A DNA stretch of 64,000 bases from Simmondsia chinensis (GCA_018398585.1 JAGTTD010000007.1:34500911-34564910); one strand, 5' to 3'; positions 10,864 through 22,673 are shown, numbered from the stretch's first letter. Translations and numbers: made by a program. Notes: generated from the sequence alone by a model not told the origin.

Positions 10864-11420
10864 AATTTTTCTTTTTTGCATATAATCATACATTTTCTTA
10901 TTGAAGATGCTCTGGTAGATAATAAGACCTGTGATTGGTTGATATAAATGATCATTTTGTATTTTTTCATACCTTAAATGGAAATAAGAAAAAGTTGTTT
11001 TACAATTCTTTTGAATAATTAGCCAGGAATTCGTAATACATAAAGAGGGCGCACCTACGCGAACGGGGCTGAAAAGCATAAGAAAAAACATAAAGGATGC
11101 AGAAATAAGCATAAGATCCTATAAAGGAAAAGAAAACACCTCAACAAAAAACAATGTGACTGAAGCAAAACAAGGGTAAAACACCAATTATATCGTCAGC
11201 CTTGATCTCATCCAACTTTTGATACACTCGATATTGTTTACAATTTCTTCTAGGGAATAAGGAAACTCATCACACCAAACATTTATCCAAAAACTGGCTC
11301 TCATCTTGATATTCCAAAAAATATCATTTTCGACCCACCGTCCTTTTTCAAAGATAATCTTATTTTTGGTATTCCAAATAAAAAACACGACCACAAAAAA
11401 GCACAGTAAACCGAGGCATC
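10864..11420 (-). mobile_element. L1-type LINE 3' fragment
   Basis: On the minus strand, 11394-11188 reads FFIWNTKNKIIFEKGRW and continues to a stop, the usual end of plant L1 ORF2 proteins (IW..RN..IF motif). The following bases (11112-10860) keep the hydrophobic tail often seen after it. Strongly 5'-truncated. No target duplication found. Confidence 0.55.
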
Positions 11421-11815
11421 TTCTGAAACTTATCCAAACATGACACGAGAGTCATTATTCAAATAATTCCCTAATAGTTAAGCATATCGCCACTATTTGT
11501 TGGCCCTGATATTCATTTTCGCCAACAATACCAACCATGCAAGTAGTTCAACTTTAATGAATCTTTTCTACATATTATTTGAAAGTACTCATTCATATGG
11601 GAAAGACAACCAATATTTACTTTTTTAAAGGTTGAAATCTATATGACAATTATTTACCATGCCTAATTGCCAATATTACCCCCCTAACAATTTCTTGGGA
11701 TAGTGATAATCAAATTTTGCATTTTATTTTATTCCATTTTTGAACAATATTTTATGTAAAATCACCTTCAAAATAATCAACTTTTGCTAGCCACAATAAC
11801 TTTCATACATATATA
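11421..11815. other. AT-rich intergenic DNA
   Basis: No coding or repeat signal recognised. Confidence 0.4.
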
Positions 11816-11821
11816 TAGAAA

Positions 11822-11968
11822 GAGACTCGAATGAGAGGATGAGAGGGTGGGAGTGAATTGTGAGCCACTTATTTGACTGCTGACATCGTCTTTCTTTCAC
11901 CTAACATCGCCTTCTTCCCCCCATTTTAGCCAAATGTGTGGCTCACAATTCACTCTCTCATAAAAGTT
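11822..11968. mobile_element. Short MITE with perfect 18-bp inner inverted repeats
   Basis: GAGTGAATTGTGAGCCAC at about 11850-11867 is the exact reverse complement of the stretch at 11938-11955. The arms extend imperfectly outwards into flanking (TA)n. It is non-coding and about 150 bp long. Confidence 0.6.
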
Positions 11969-11980
11969 TATATATATATG

Positions 11981-12252
11981 GTACCGTTCTCATGAGAGGA
12001 TAAGAGCGTGAGAAGGGCGAATCCCGACCCTCCATTGTAACGGACGGCCAAAATTTCTTGAACAGTAATAAAAATTAGCAATTTACGACCATGATTTTGA
12101 GTAGTGAAAGAAAAAAAAAATTTCTTCCCTTACTGCTTTCTTTCTGCCTCATGAAGGGTATAGACCATAAATTGTTAAAAAAAATTTTAATGTTCAATAA
12201 ATCTAAGCCATCCATTATAATGGAGAGCCCGGATTCGCCCCTCTTACGCTAT
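11981..12252. mobile_element. MITE (family shared with 31138-31428), right end cut by an LTR
   Basis: The left arm (GCGTGAGAAGGGCGAATCC, then CTCCATTGTAACGGACGGCC) is inverted at 12209-12250 (CCATCCATTATAATGGAGAG, then CGGATTCGCCCCTCTTACGC). The outer part of the right arm is missing. The Copia array begins directly after it, at 12253, so the MITE is older than that insertion. Confidence 0.7.
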
Positions 12253-12695
12253 TGTTGGGTCCAACCCATAGTTTATTGTTTAGTTATATTTTATTGTCTT
12301 AAGTCAAAATAGAAAAAAAATGGATATTAGTAAGATATGCTGGTTTGATGTTTTGGATAAGATTTAGAAGATTAGATTAGATAGAATTTGATTTATAGTT
12401 AATTTGTCTAATTTTAGTTTGATTTGATTCTAAGTATGGATAGGTTACTCTATATAAAAAGAGTTAGAAAACTTGGTTAGTTAAGAGAGAGCTAGGGATT
12501 TGGGAGTATTGGGTTTTAGGCTTAATTAGAGATTGTAATTCAAAAATTCAATAGAGAGTTTGACGCTTGATTAGATTATGGTTTTTCCCTCTAGTTGTGA
12601 GAGGGTTTTTCATGTAAAAATCTCATGTGCTGTTTCGTTGATTTTGTTTAATTTTTCGCTTCCTCTTGTGTTTGATCTATGAATTTTTCCCAACA
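12253..12695 (+). repeat. Array LTR A (443 bp)
   Basis: TGTTGGGTCC ... TTTTTCCCAACA, with terminal inverted repeat TGTTGGG/CCCAACA and TATATAAAAAG near 12451. It carries the GGTTTTTCCCTCT ... AAAATCTC block typical of Copia LTR ends. The tRNA-Met primer site follows at 12698-12709. Confidence 0.9.
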
Positions 12696-12732
12696 AGTGG
12701 TATCAGAGCGTGTTCAATCTTGAGGGCCAGAG

Positions 12733-13612
12733 ATGTCAAAGATTGGTAGTTTAATCAAATGTATCAAATTTGAGATTGAATTGTTCGATGGCAAGAACAA
12801 TTTTCCTTTGTAGCAAAATATGGTAAAAGATCTCCTTGTTCAACAATAATTGCACAAAGTCGTACATGACAAGAGGCCCAAGAAGATAAGTGATGATGAT
12901 TGGGAGGAATTACAAATAAAAACTATAAGTACTATTCCTCTAGCTCTTGCCTCGGATGTTAAATATATTGTGCTAGATGAGAAATCGCCTAAATCTTTGT
13001 GGGATAAATTGAAAAAAATTTATATGTCGAAATCCCTAACAAATAAGTTGTATTTGAAGAGGGATTTATACCAATTGAGGATAGAAGAAGGTAGCGATTT
13101 GAGGGATCATTTAAATACGTTTAATATACTGATCTCTCAATTGGCTACTTTAGATAAAAATTTTGAGGAATATAAGGCATTAATTTTGTTGGCTTCTCTC
13201 CCTAAATCTTATGAAATGGTCATGACAACATTGTTAGTGGGAAAAATGACCTTATGTTTGGATGGAACTACGGTAGTTTTGTTAGAAAATGAAAAATTGG
13301 TGAAAAAAGATAGGATTATAAATGATGAAGGAGCCGCTTTGGTGGCAAGATTCGATAAGGGGAGGAGTTACTATCGTGGACATGGTGGTCGAGATTATTC
13401 TAGGTCAAATTCTAGACAGAGGCAATTATAGTACCAAAGAATATTATTACTATCATGAGATGGGTCATATTCAAGTGTTTTGCAAGAAATTGAAAGCAGA
13501 CCTAAAAGAGTTTAAGAAGACCCGTGAGAAGGGGGAGACGATCACGGGGGAGAAAGTCGAGATCTCCACCAATGTATTCTTCGATGATGGTGATGACGTT
13601 TTCTTAGTTTAG
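12733..13612 (+). pseudogene. Array unit 1 gag, with stops and frameshifts
   Basis: Starts MSKIGSLIK. TAG at 12812 (expected TGG) and TAA at 12846 (expected CAA) interrupt the N-terminal part. From 12850 it reads the Copia gag (UBN2-type) core YLKRDLYQLRIEEGSDLRDH and LILLASLPKSYE. A frameshift near 13430 leads into a zinc-knuckle remnant (YYYCHEMGHIQVFCKK, first Cys replaced by Tyr) and an acidic tail ending at 13612. A decayed DSGCSHHLC protease motif (ATACTTGATTCAGG, 13640-13670) and GYSHSTQGGRMTV (13840-14040) follow. Gag only binds and packages RNA, so the element would have depended on pol from a relative. Confidence 0.85.
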
Positions 13613-14101
13613 GATAGAAAGACGAGAGAAGATTCATAGATACTTGATTCAGGATGTTCTCATCACTTATGCACAAAGAGGGAGATGTTTTCTTCTTATG
13701 AGGATTGTGATGGGACAGTAATGTTGGCCAAAGATGAAGAGGTCAGATTGACAGTATCGGGAGCATTCAAATTAAGACGCATGTTGGCAAGTAGAGGACG
13801 TTGTCCAAAGTTAGATATGTGCCACGATTCTGAAAAAAATTGATCTCCTTAGGAAGGCTTAATGAGTTGGGTTATAGCCACTCCACTCAAGGTGGGAGAA
13901 TGACGGTCACAAAAGGGCAATTGATTTTGATGAAAGCAAACAAAAATTCGAAGAATTTATATGTGCTTGAAGAAAATGATTCAGTGAAAGAAAAGGGCCA
14001 AAGCTCAGATTCCAGAAAGGTTCGATTTGTTGATGCTGAAGGAGCATCGATTTGCAGTAATGTATTGGGGTTTTTCTTAATATGCGTTTGAGGGAGAGAA
14101 T

Positions 14102-14560
14102 TTTTGGGTCCAATCCATATTTTTTTGTTTGGTCGTATTTTATTTTGTTAAGTAAAAATTAAAAACAAAGGAAAAAAAGGGACATTTGTAAGATATGCTT
14201 GTTCGATGTTTTGTATTGATTGAAAAGATTAGATTAGATAGAATTCGATTTATAGTTAATTTATTTTATTTTATTTTTTTAGTTTGATTTGATTCTGAGT
14301 ATAGGCAGGTTACTCTATATAAAAAGGGTAAGAAAGCTTGATTAATTAAGAGAAATCTAGGGATTTCGGAGTAATTGGTTTTGTGTTAAATTAGAGATTG
14401 TAATTCCAAAATGTAATAGAGAGTTTGACGCTTGATTGGATTATGGTTTTTCCCTCTAGTTGAGAGAGGGTTTTCCATGTAAAAATCTCGTGTGCTGTTT
14501 CGTTGATTTTGTTCAATTTTTCGCTTCCGCTTGTGATTGATCTGTGAATTTTTTCCAACA
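14102..14560 (+). repeat. Array LTR B (459 bp)
   Basis: Same LTR as A but with TGTT changed to TTTT at its start. The primer site after it (14563-14574) reads TGGTATCAGACC. Confidence 0.88.
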
Positions 14561-14597
14561 AGTGGTATCAGACCGTGCTCAATCTTGAGGGCGAGAG

Positions 14598-15478
14598 ATG
14601 TCAAAGGTTGGTAGTTTATTCAGAGGTATAAAATTTGAGATTGAATTATTCGATGGCAAGAACAATTTTCCTTTGTGGCAAAATATGGTGAAAGATCTCC
14701 TTGTTCAACAATAATTGCACAAAGTCATACATGATAAGAGGCCCAAGAAGATAAGTGATGATGATTGGGAGGAATTACAAATAAAAATTGTAAGTACTAT
14801 TCCTCTAGCCCTTGCCTCAGATGTTAAATATATTGTGCTAGATGAGAAATCGCCTAAATCTGTGGGATAAATTGAAAAAAATTTATATGTCGAAATCCCT
14901 AACAAATAAGTTGTATTTGAAGAGGGATTTATACCAATTGAGGATAGAAGAAGGTAGCGATTTGAGGGATCATTTAAATATGTTTAATAGATTGATCTTT
15001 CAATTGGCTACTTTAGATAAAAATTTTAAGGAGGAATATAAGGCATTAATTTTGTTGGCTTCTCTCCCTAAATCTTATGAAACGGTCATGACAACATTGT
15101 TAGTGGGAAAAAAGACCTTATGCTTGGATGGAACTATGGTAGTTTTGCTAGAAAATGAAAAATTGGTGAAAGAAGATAGATTATAAATGATGAAGGAGCC
15201 GCTTTGGTGGCAAGATTCGATAAGGGGAGGAATTACCATCGTGGACATGGTGGTTGAGATTATTCTAGGTCAAATTCTAGACCCAGAGGCAATTATAGTA
15301 CCAAAGAATATTATTACTGTCATGAGATGGATCATATTCAAGTGTTTTGCAAGAATTGAAAGCAGACATAAAAGAGTTTAAGAAGATCCGTGAGAAGAGG
15401 GAGACGATCAAGGGGGACAAAGTCGAGATCTCCGCCATTGTAGTCTTCGATGATGCTGATGACATTTTCTTAGTTTAG
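14598..15478 (+). pseudogene. Array unit 2 gag, with stops and frameshifts
   Basis: Same organisation as unit 1. The CAA-to-TAA stop in the VQQ motif is shared with unit 1 (TAA at about 14711), a one-base loss lies near 14862 (AAATCTGTGGG), and TAA occurs at 15184. The gag core is at 14842-15186, the zinc-knuckle remnant near 15310-15350, and the frame ends in TAG at about 15478. The stop shared with unit 1 but absent from unit 3 shows the relationship among the units. Confidence 0.82.
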
Positions 15479-15966
15479 GATAGAAAGACGAGTGAAGATT
15501 CATAGACACTTGATTCAGGGTGTTCTCATCACTTATGCACAAAGAACGAGACGTTTGCTTCTTATAAGAAATGTGATGGGACAGTAATTGGCCAACAATG
15601 AAGAGGTCATATTGACAGTATCGGGAGCATTCAAATTAAGACGCATGATGGCAAGTAGAGAACGTTGTCCAAAGTTAGATATGTGCCACGATTCTGAAAA
15701 AAATTAATCTCCTTAGTAAGGCTTAATGAGTTGGCTTATAGCCACTCCACTCAAGGTGGGAGAATGACGGTCACAAAAGGGCAATTGATTTTGATGAAAG
15801 CAAACAAAAATTCGAAGAATTTATATGTGCTTGAAGAAAATGATTCAGTGAACGAAAAGGGCCAAAGCTCAGATTCCAGAAAGGTTCGATTTGTTGATGC
15901 TGTAGGAGCGTCGATTTTGCACTAATGTATTGGGGTTTTTCTTAATATGGGTATGAGGGAGAGAAT

Positions 15967-16425
15967 TGTTGGGTCCAATCCATATTTTTTTGTTTGGTCG
16001 TATTTTATTTTGTTAAGTAAAAATTAAAAACAAAAGGAAAAAAAGGGACATTTGTAAGATATGCTTGTTCCATGTTTTGTATTGATTGAAAAGATTAGAT
16101 TAGATAGAATTCGATTTATAGTTAATTTATTTTATTTTATTTTTTTAGTTCGATTTGATTCTAAGTATAGGCAGGTTACTCTATATAAAAAGGGTTAGAA
16201 AGCTTGATTAATTAAGAGAAATCGGGGATTTGGGAGTAATTGGTTTTGTGTTCAATTAGAGATTGTAATTCCAAAATTCAATAGAGAATCTTACGCTTGA
16301 TTGGATTATGGTTTTTCCCTCTAGTTGAGAGACGGTTTTCCATGTAAAAATCTCGTGTGCTGTTTCGTTGATTTTGTTCAATTTTTCGCTTCCGCTTGTG
16401 TTTGATCTGTGAATTTTTCCCAACA
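15967..16425 (+). repeat. Array LTR C (459 bp)
   Basis: Starts TGTTGGGTCCAATCC and ends TTCCCAACA. The tRNA-Met primer site TGGTATCAGAGC is at 16428-16439. Confidence 0.9.
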
Positions 16426-16462
16426 AGTGGTATCAGAGCGTGTTCAATCTTGAGGGCCAGAG

Positions 16463-17346
16463 ATGTCAAAGATTAGTAGTTTATTCAGAGGTATAAAATT
16501 CAAGATTGAATTATTCGATGGCAAGAACAATTTTCCTTTGTGGCAAAATATGGTGAAAGATCTCCTTGTTCAACAACAATTGCACAAAGTCGTACATGAT
16601 AAGAGGCCCAAGAAGATAAGTGATGATGATTGGGAGGAATTACAAATAAAAACTATAAGTACTATTCCTCTAGCTCTTGCCTCGGATATTAAAAATATTG
16701 TGCTAGATGAGAAATCGCCTAAATCATTGTGGGATAAATTGGAAAAAATTTATATGTCGAAATCCCTAACAAATAAGTTGTATTTGAAGAGGGATTTATA
16801 CCAATTGAGGATAGGAGAAGGTATCAATTTGAGGGATCATTTAAATACGTTTAATAGATTGATCTCTCAATTGGCTACTTTAGATAAAAATTTTGAGGAG
16901 GTATATATGGCATTAATTTTGTTGGCTTCTCTCCCTAAATCTTATGAAACGGTCATGACCAAATTGTTAGTGGGAAAAATGACCTTATTTTTGGATGGAA
17001 CTACGGTAGTTTTGTTAGAAAATGAAAAATGGGTGAGAGAAGATAGGATTATAAATGATGAAGGAGCCGCTTTGGTGGCAAGATTCGATAAGGGGAGGAG
17101 TTACCATTGAGGACATGGTGGTCAAGATTGTTCTAGGTCAAATTCTAGACCCAGAGGTATTTATAGTACCAAAGAATATTATTACTATCATGAGATGGAT
17201 CATATACAAGTGTTTTGCAAGAAATTGAAAGCAGACCTAAAAGAGTTGAAGAAGATCCGTGAGAGGAGGGAGACGATCAAGGGGGACAAAGTCGAGATCT
17301 CCGCCATTGTAGTCTTCGATGATGGTGATGACGTTTTCTTAGTTTA
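16463..17346 (+). pseudogene. Array unit 3 gag, best preserved copy
   Basis: Open from MSKISSLFRG to 17110 (215 residues), with the DUF4219-like N-terminus (FDGKNNFPLWQNMV) and gag core intact. It ends at TGA 17108-17110, where CGA (Arg) is expected by comparison with unit 1. The sequence after it repeats the zinc-knuckle and acidic tail (to 17346) and the protease/pre-integrase stump (17370-17796). Confidence 0.85.
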
Positions 17347-17837
17347 GGATAGAAAGACGAGTGAATATTCATAGATACTTGATTCACGGTGTTCTCATCA
17401 CTTATGCACAAAGAGGGAGACGTTTGCTTCTTATGAGGAATGTGATGGGACAGTAATGTTGGCCAACGATGAAGAGGTCAGATTGACGGTATCGGGAGCA
17501 TTCAAATTAAGATGCATGATGGCAAGTAGAGAACGTTGTCCAAAGTTAGATGTGTGCCACGATTCTGAAAAAAATCGATCTCCTTAGGACAGCTTAATGA
17601 GTTGGGTTATAGCCACTCCACTCATGGTGGGGGAAGGACGGTCACGAAAGGGCAATTGATTTTGATGAAAGCAAACAAAAATTCAAAGAATTTATATGTG
17701 CTTGAAGAAAATGATTCCGAGAAAGAAAAGGGCCAAAGCTCAGATTCCAGAAAAGTTCGATTTGTTGATGCTGAAGGAGCGTCGATTTTGCACTAATGTA
17801 TTGGGGTTTTTCTTAATATGGGTTTGAAGGAGAGAAT

Positions 17838-18130
17838 TGTTGGGTCCAATCCATATTTTTTTGTTTAATCGTATTTTATTTTGTTAAGTCAAAATTAAAA
17901 ACAAAAGGAAAAAAAAGGATATTTGTAAGATATGCCTGTTTGATGTTTTGTATTGATTTAAAAGATTAGATTAGATAGAATTTGATTTATAGTTAATTTT
18001 TTTTTTTTTTAGTTTGTTTTGATTCTGAGTATAGGCAGATTACTCTATATAAAAAGGATTAGAAAGCTTGATTAATTAAGAGAAATCTGGGATTTGGGAG
18101 TAATTAGTTTTGTGTTCAATTAGAGATTGT
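17838..18130 (+). repeat. Array LTR D, truncated
   Basis: The first 293 bases of the LTR, matching LTR C up to TTAGAGATTGT. The last third is missing and a different Copia leader follows without a target duplication. Confidence 0.88.
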
Positions 18131-18533
18131 GTTCTCTGGCCAGATCTGGCGTTTTTCCGACTTTGGTGACGAAAAGCCGGCGATTTTAATCGACCAAACT
18201 TGCGTCTCCGGTGGCTGTCCTATCTGAAATCGACAAAGTCATCGAAATCCTATGGTGATTTCAGGCGACGGTGGTTGTTTGTCGGTGGTGAGAAGTTTTT
18301 TGGGAGAGAGAGAGCTTGGGGAGAAGGTGAAGGTTCTGAAAAAAAAAAAAAAAAAAAATAGAGTGAGGGAGGAAAGTGTTGTGAGGAGAGAAAAAATCAT
18401 AAGCTCTTTTTAAAAATAAAATAAAAGTTGTTTGTGGCTCACGTTTGAAAAAAAAAAAAAGCAGCCCAATTTAATTTTGACCATACTTCTCTCTTGAAGA
18501 AAAATAGTTTTCAGCCAAACAATAAATTTTTCA

Positions 18534-19285
18534 ATGGCATCCGAGGAAATAAAAATTTCGGATATTGAAAAATTTGACGGTACTGATTTCAGGTACTGGT
18601 GCATGCAAATTGAAGATTGTTTGTATGGAAAAAAATTGCATTTGCCTTTGTTGGGTGAGAAGGCGGAAGATATGAAGGACGAGGAATGGGAATTGTTGGG
18701 CCGACAGGTCCTGGGTGTCATTCCGTCTTACCTTGTCCAGGTCCGTGGCTCACAACGTCGTTAAGGGGAAGTCAACGGCGGCCTTGACGTCGGCTCTCTC
18801 GGGAATGTATGAAAAGCCATCAGCGAACAATAAGGTATATTTGATTAAAAAGTTGTTCGACCTGGAGATGTCGGAAGGCACTCCTGTTACTCAACACTTG
18901 AATGCATTTAATACCAGAGCGAATCAGTTGTTGTCTGTGGATATTACATTTGATGATGAAATATGGGCATTAGTGTTGTTAGCGTCATTACCTAACAGCT
19001 GGGAGGCCATGAGAATGGCCGTTAGCAATTCCGCGGGTAAAGAAAAGTTAAAATATGACAACATACGTGATTTAATATTGTCAGAAGAAGTGCGCTGGCT
19101 TGACTCGGGCGAGTCCAATGCTTCGAGCTCAGCCTTAAATGTTGAAACCCAAGGCTGAATTTTAAGAAAAATTCACGTAGAGGTAGGTCTAAGTCTAGAC
19201 CTAGGGGGAGAAGCAAAAGTCGAATGGGTCGTAAAAATACTTGCTAGAATTGTGGGAAATTGGGTCATTTTAAATGAGATTGTTA
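18534..19285 (+). pseudogene. gag of the Tork-like Copia element
   Basis: Starts MASEEIKISDIEKFDGTDFRY, a typical Copia gag N-terminus. A frameshift lies near 18740-18765. The UBN2 core follows (KLFDLEMSEGTPVTQHLNAF, LVLLASLPNSWEAM), then TGA at 19156. The zinc knuckle at about 19240-19282 reads C*NCGKLGHFK*DC, with two stops inside the motif. An arginine/serine-rich stretch (SRPRGRSKSR-like) precedes it. Non-functional. Confidence 0.82.
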
Positions 19286-22200
19286 AAGCTGCTAAGAAGT
19301 CTGACTCTGACTCAGCTAATACTGTAACCGAGGAAGTACAGGATGCTCTGCTTCTTGCTATACATTCTCCAATCGATGATTGGGTATTAGACTCCGGTGC
19401 GTCTTTTCACACTACCTCGTGTCAGGAGGTGATTCGAAACTATGTGGCCGGGAATTTCGGTAAAGTGTACTTAGCTGATGGTCAACCGCTAGACATCGTG
19501 GGAAAAGGTGACGTGTGTATAATGTTACCGAATGGGTCGACTTGGACTCTAACCGATGTTAGACATGTGCCCAAGCTGAAAAAGAACTTGATTTATGTGG
19601 GACAGATAGATAATAGCGGTCATTCTGTGACTTTCTCAAATGGAAAGCGGAAGGTTTCGAAGGGTGCACTGGTGAAAGCCCGTGGTGTGAAATCAGGCAC
19701 GTTGTATTTAACCTCGAAACCAACTGACAGTGTTTTTGTTGCAGGATCCGAGACTACTTCTGAACTGTGGCACTGCAGGATGGGACATATAAGTCAGAAG
19801 GGCATGAAGATCCTTGCTGCAAAAGGGAAATTACCAGACGTGACGTCCGTGGACCTTGGGACATGTGAAAGCTGTATCATTGGCAAGCAGAAGAAAGTCA
19901 GTTTTTCAAAGCAAGGTCGAGTACCAAGATCACGGCGGTTGGAGTTAGTGCACACTGATGTCCGGGGACCTGCCTCAGTCTCTTCCCTTGGTGGTTCCCA
20001 ATTTTATGTGACCTTTATTGATGATTTCAGCAGGAAGGTCCAGGTGTACTTCTTGAAGCACAAGCTAGAGTTGTTTGAAGTATTCAAGAAGTGGAAGACT
20101 ATGGCAGAGATGGAATCAGACTCTAAGTTCAAATGCTTGCACTCTGATAATGGCGGTGAATACATTGATGGCGGCTTCATCAAGTATTGTGCTGCAAACA
20201 GAATAAGAATGGAGAAGACTCCCCCGAGAACACCTCAGCTTAATGGTGTTGCTGAACGAATGAACATAACCATAAATGAACAAGCTCAGAGCATGAGGCT
20301 GCACGCTGGTCTGCCCCTGATGTTTTGGGTAGATGCTGTCAATACCGTTGCTTATCTGATCAATCGTGGTCCATCCGTTCCCTTAGGCTTCAGGTTGCCG
20401 GAAGAAGTCTTGAGTGGCAAGGAGGTGAAATTGATTCATCTACAGGTCTTTGGCTGCACATCTTATGTCTTGCTCGATCCCAATGCCAGGAATAATCTTA
20501 AAGCCAAGTCAAAGAAGTGTTTCTTCATCGGGTATGGTGATGAGTCGTTCGGGTCTCGGTTTTGGGATGAACAAAACCCGAAGATCGTTAGAAGCCTAGA
20601 TATTGTCTTCAATGAGTAAGTTCTATACCATGATCGAGCCAGCTTAGAGAAAGGGTCAGAGAAAGCTGTTTGGGATGAACCAGAGTTTGTCAGTTTGGAG
20701 CTACTTCCCGACATCACTTCTCAGTCCAGTGGACCGATAAGCTCATCATTTCTCATCTCTTCTCCTGCTTCCTTCTACTTCTTCTTTTTCTCTCTTTTTT
20801 TTACTTCATTTCATTTTCTTCTTCCATTGCTGTAAGATCTTAATTGGTAAGTATATGACCTAAATCATGTCTAATGATGAATAAATTAGATAAAATGAAC
20901 TAAACCAGTCATTCATCAGGAAGTTCCAAGTGAAGCAGAGCCGAGTACACCTGCTCCATCCTTGCACCGGTCTGCAAGAACTGTCAGACCTCCAGATCGG
21001 TATTCTCCATCTTTGAATTATATTATGTTGACCGCTGGAGGAGAACCACAGAGTTTTGAAGAAAGCCTCGAAGACGAACATGCTAGCAAGTGGGAGCTTG
21101 CTATGGAAGACGAAATGAAATCCTTGTACGACAATCAAACTAGGGAGTTGACAGATTTACCAGCAGAAAAGAAGGCTTTGCACAACAAGTGGGTTTACTG
21201 GGTGAAAGACGAACCTGACAGCAGTAAGAGATTCAAGGCCAGACTCGTCGTGAAGGGTTTTCAGCAAAAGAAGGGAATTGATTATTCTGAGATCTTTTCT
21301 CCTGTGGTGAAGCTTACAACTATCAGACTTGTTGGGGGGCTGGTGGCAGCCGAATATTTACATCTTGAGCAGTTAGATGTGAAAACTGCGTTCTTACATG
21401 GTGATTTAGAAGAAGACATCTACATGCACCAGCCAGAGGGATTCGCGGAGTCCAGGAAGGAGCATATGGTTTGTAAGATGAAGAAAAGTTTGTATGGTCT
21501 GAAGCAGGCTCCGAGACAATGGTATAAGAAGTTTGACAGTTTCATGAGTGGTGCCGATTATACCAAATGTCAAGCAGACCATTATTGCTACACCAAGCAC
21601 TTTGACTCCTCATATATCATTCTATTGTTATATGTCGATGATATGCTGATTGCTGGGTCCGATATTGAGGAGATTGAGAATTTGAAGCGGCAGTTATCGG
21701 GTCACTTTGCCATGAAGGATTTGGGACCCACAAAGCAAATCCTTTGCATGCCCATTACCAGAGACAGAGCCTCTAGTACCTTGAAGTTGTCACAAGCCGA
21801 GTATGTTGAACGAGTACTGAAGCGGTTCAACATGGATAAAGCTAAACCCGTGAGCACTCCTTTGGCAAATCATTTCCGACTTAGTCGAGATCAGGCACCT
21901 TAGTCAGAGGAAGATCATGAGAAGATGAGCAGGGTGTCGTATGCCTTAGTTGTTGGGTCGCTTATGTATGCTATGGTCTGTACTCGACCGGATATTGCCC
22001 ATGCAGTGGGAGTAGTGAGCCGATACATGAACAATCCTAGAAGATAGCACTGGGAGGCAGTGAAATGGATCTTGAGGTACCTTCAGGGTACTACTGATGT
22101 TTGTCTTAACTTTACATCTGGTGGTCAGAGTTTGCAAGGTTACGTGGATGCTAATCTTGCTGGAGACATTGATAGTCAAAACAGTACTACCGGTTACGTG

Positions 22201-22560
22201 TATACATTGGGTGGTACTGCCATTTCGTGGGGTTCATGTTTATAGAAGGTTGTTGCATTGTCAACAACAGAAGTAGAGTACATTGCTGTGTCTGAAACAG
22301 CAAAGGAGATGGTATGGCTACTGAGTTTCTTGGCAGAGCTGGGAAAGAAACTGGAGAAGGGCACTTTGTACAGTGATAATCAGAGTGCAATCTTTCTGGC
22401 AAAGAATGCTTCCTATCATGCCAGGACCAAACACATCCAAATTCGATATCACTTCATTCGTTTTTGCTTGAAGAAGGGGAGTTATGTTTGGAGACAATCA
22501 GTGGGAGTGAGAATCCGGTGAAAATGCTGACGAAGGGCATGACCCTTGATAAACTGAAGC
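19286..22560 (+). pseudogene. pol (protease-integrase-RT-RNase H) of the Tork-like Copia element
   Basis: All parts lie in one frame. Protease: WVLDSGASFHTTS at about 19384. Integrase: zinc finger H..H..C..C (LWHCRMGHISQ ... TCESCIIGK) near 19770-19880, first Asp in HTDVRGP, DNGGEY, and VAER in place of the usual PQ-NGVAER context. RT: 21170-21660, with YVDDMLIAGSD at about 21630. RNase H: YVDANLAGD ... TEVEYIAVSE ... SDNQSAI. Stops are TAA 20617, TAG 21901, TAG 22046 and TAG 22243, mostly at expected CAG, AGG or TGG codons. A 168-bp foreign stretch with a stop interrupts the hinge between integrase and RT. Confidence 0.88.
20749..20916 (+). repeat. 168-bp interloper in the integrase/RT hinge
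   Basis: Flanked by TCATCA at 20743-20748 and 20913-20918. Skipping exactly 168 bases restores the expected Copia frame (SSS then QEVPSEAE). It begins with a long pyrimidine-rich run and contains TTGGTAAGTATATG. No terminal inverted repeats were seen, and its origin is unknown. Confidence 0.45.
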
Positions 22561-22673
22561 TCTGTGCAGCTTCAGTTGGACTTAACACCTGATGATGGTG
22601 TTTGAGGGGGAGCATGGGGGCTACTATGAGCAGAGGTTGTCTATGAGCCGCATCAGTCTCCAAGGGGGAGATT

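Larger units (their letters stand above)
12253..18130 (+). mobile_element. Tandem array of a non-autonomous Copia element (4 LTRs, 3 internal regions)
   Basis: LTRs start at 12253, 14102, 15967 and 17838, giving unit periods of 1849, 1865 and 1871 bp. Every internal region (about 1.41 kb) starts with a tRNA-Met primer-binding site (TGGTATCAGAGC or a one-base variant), has gag and a stump of protease/pre-integrase sequence, and ends with a purine tract (GAGGGAGAGAAT) before the next LTR. Integrase, reverse transcriptase and RNase H are absent from all three. The shared LTRs between units point to unequal or intra-element recombination rather than three separate insertions. The fourth LTR breaks off at 18130. 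Confidence 0.9.

Noticed and set aside
20832..20919. Intron in the Tork-like Copia using GTAAGA or GTAAGT and the acceptor TCATCAG
   Set aside because: Neither donor restores the correct reading frame with that acceptor, and a stop lies before the second donor.
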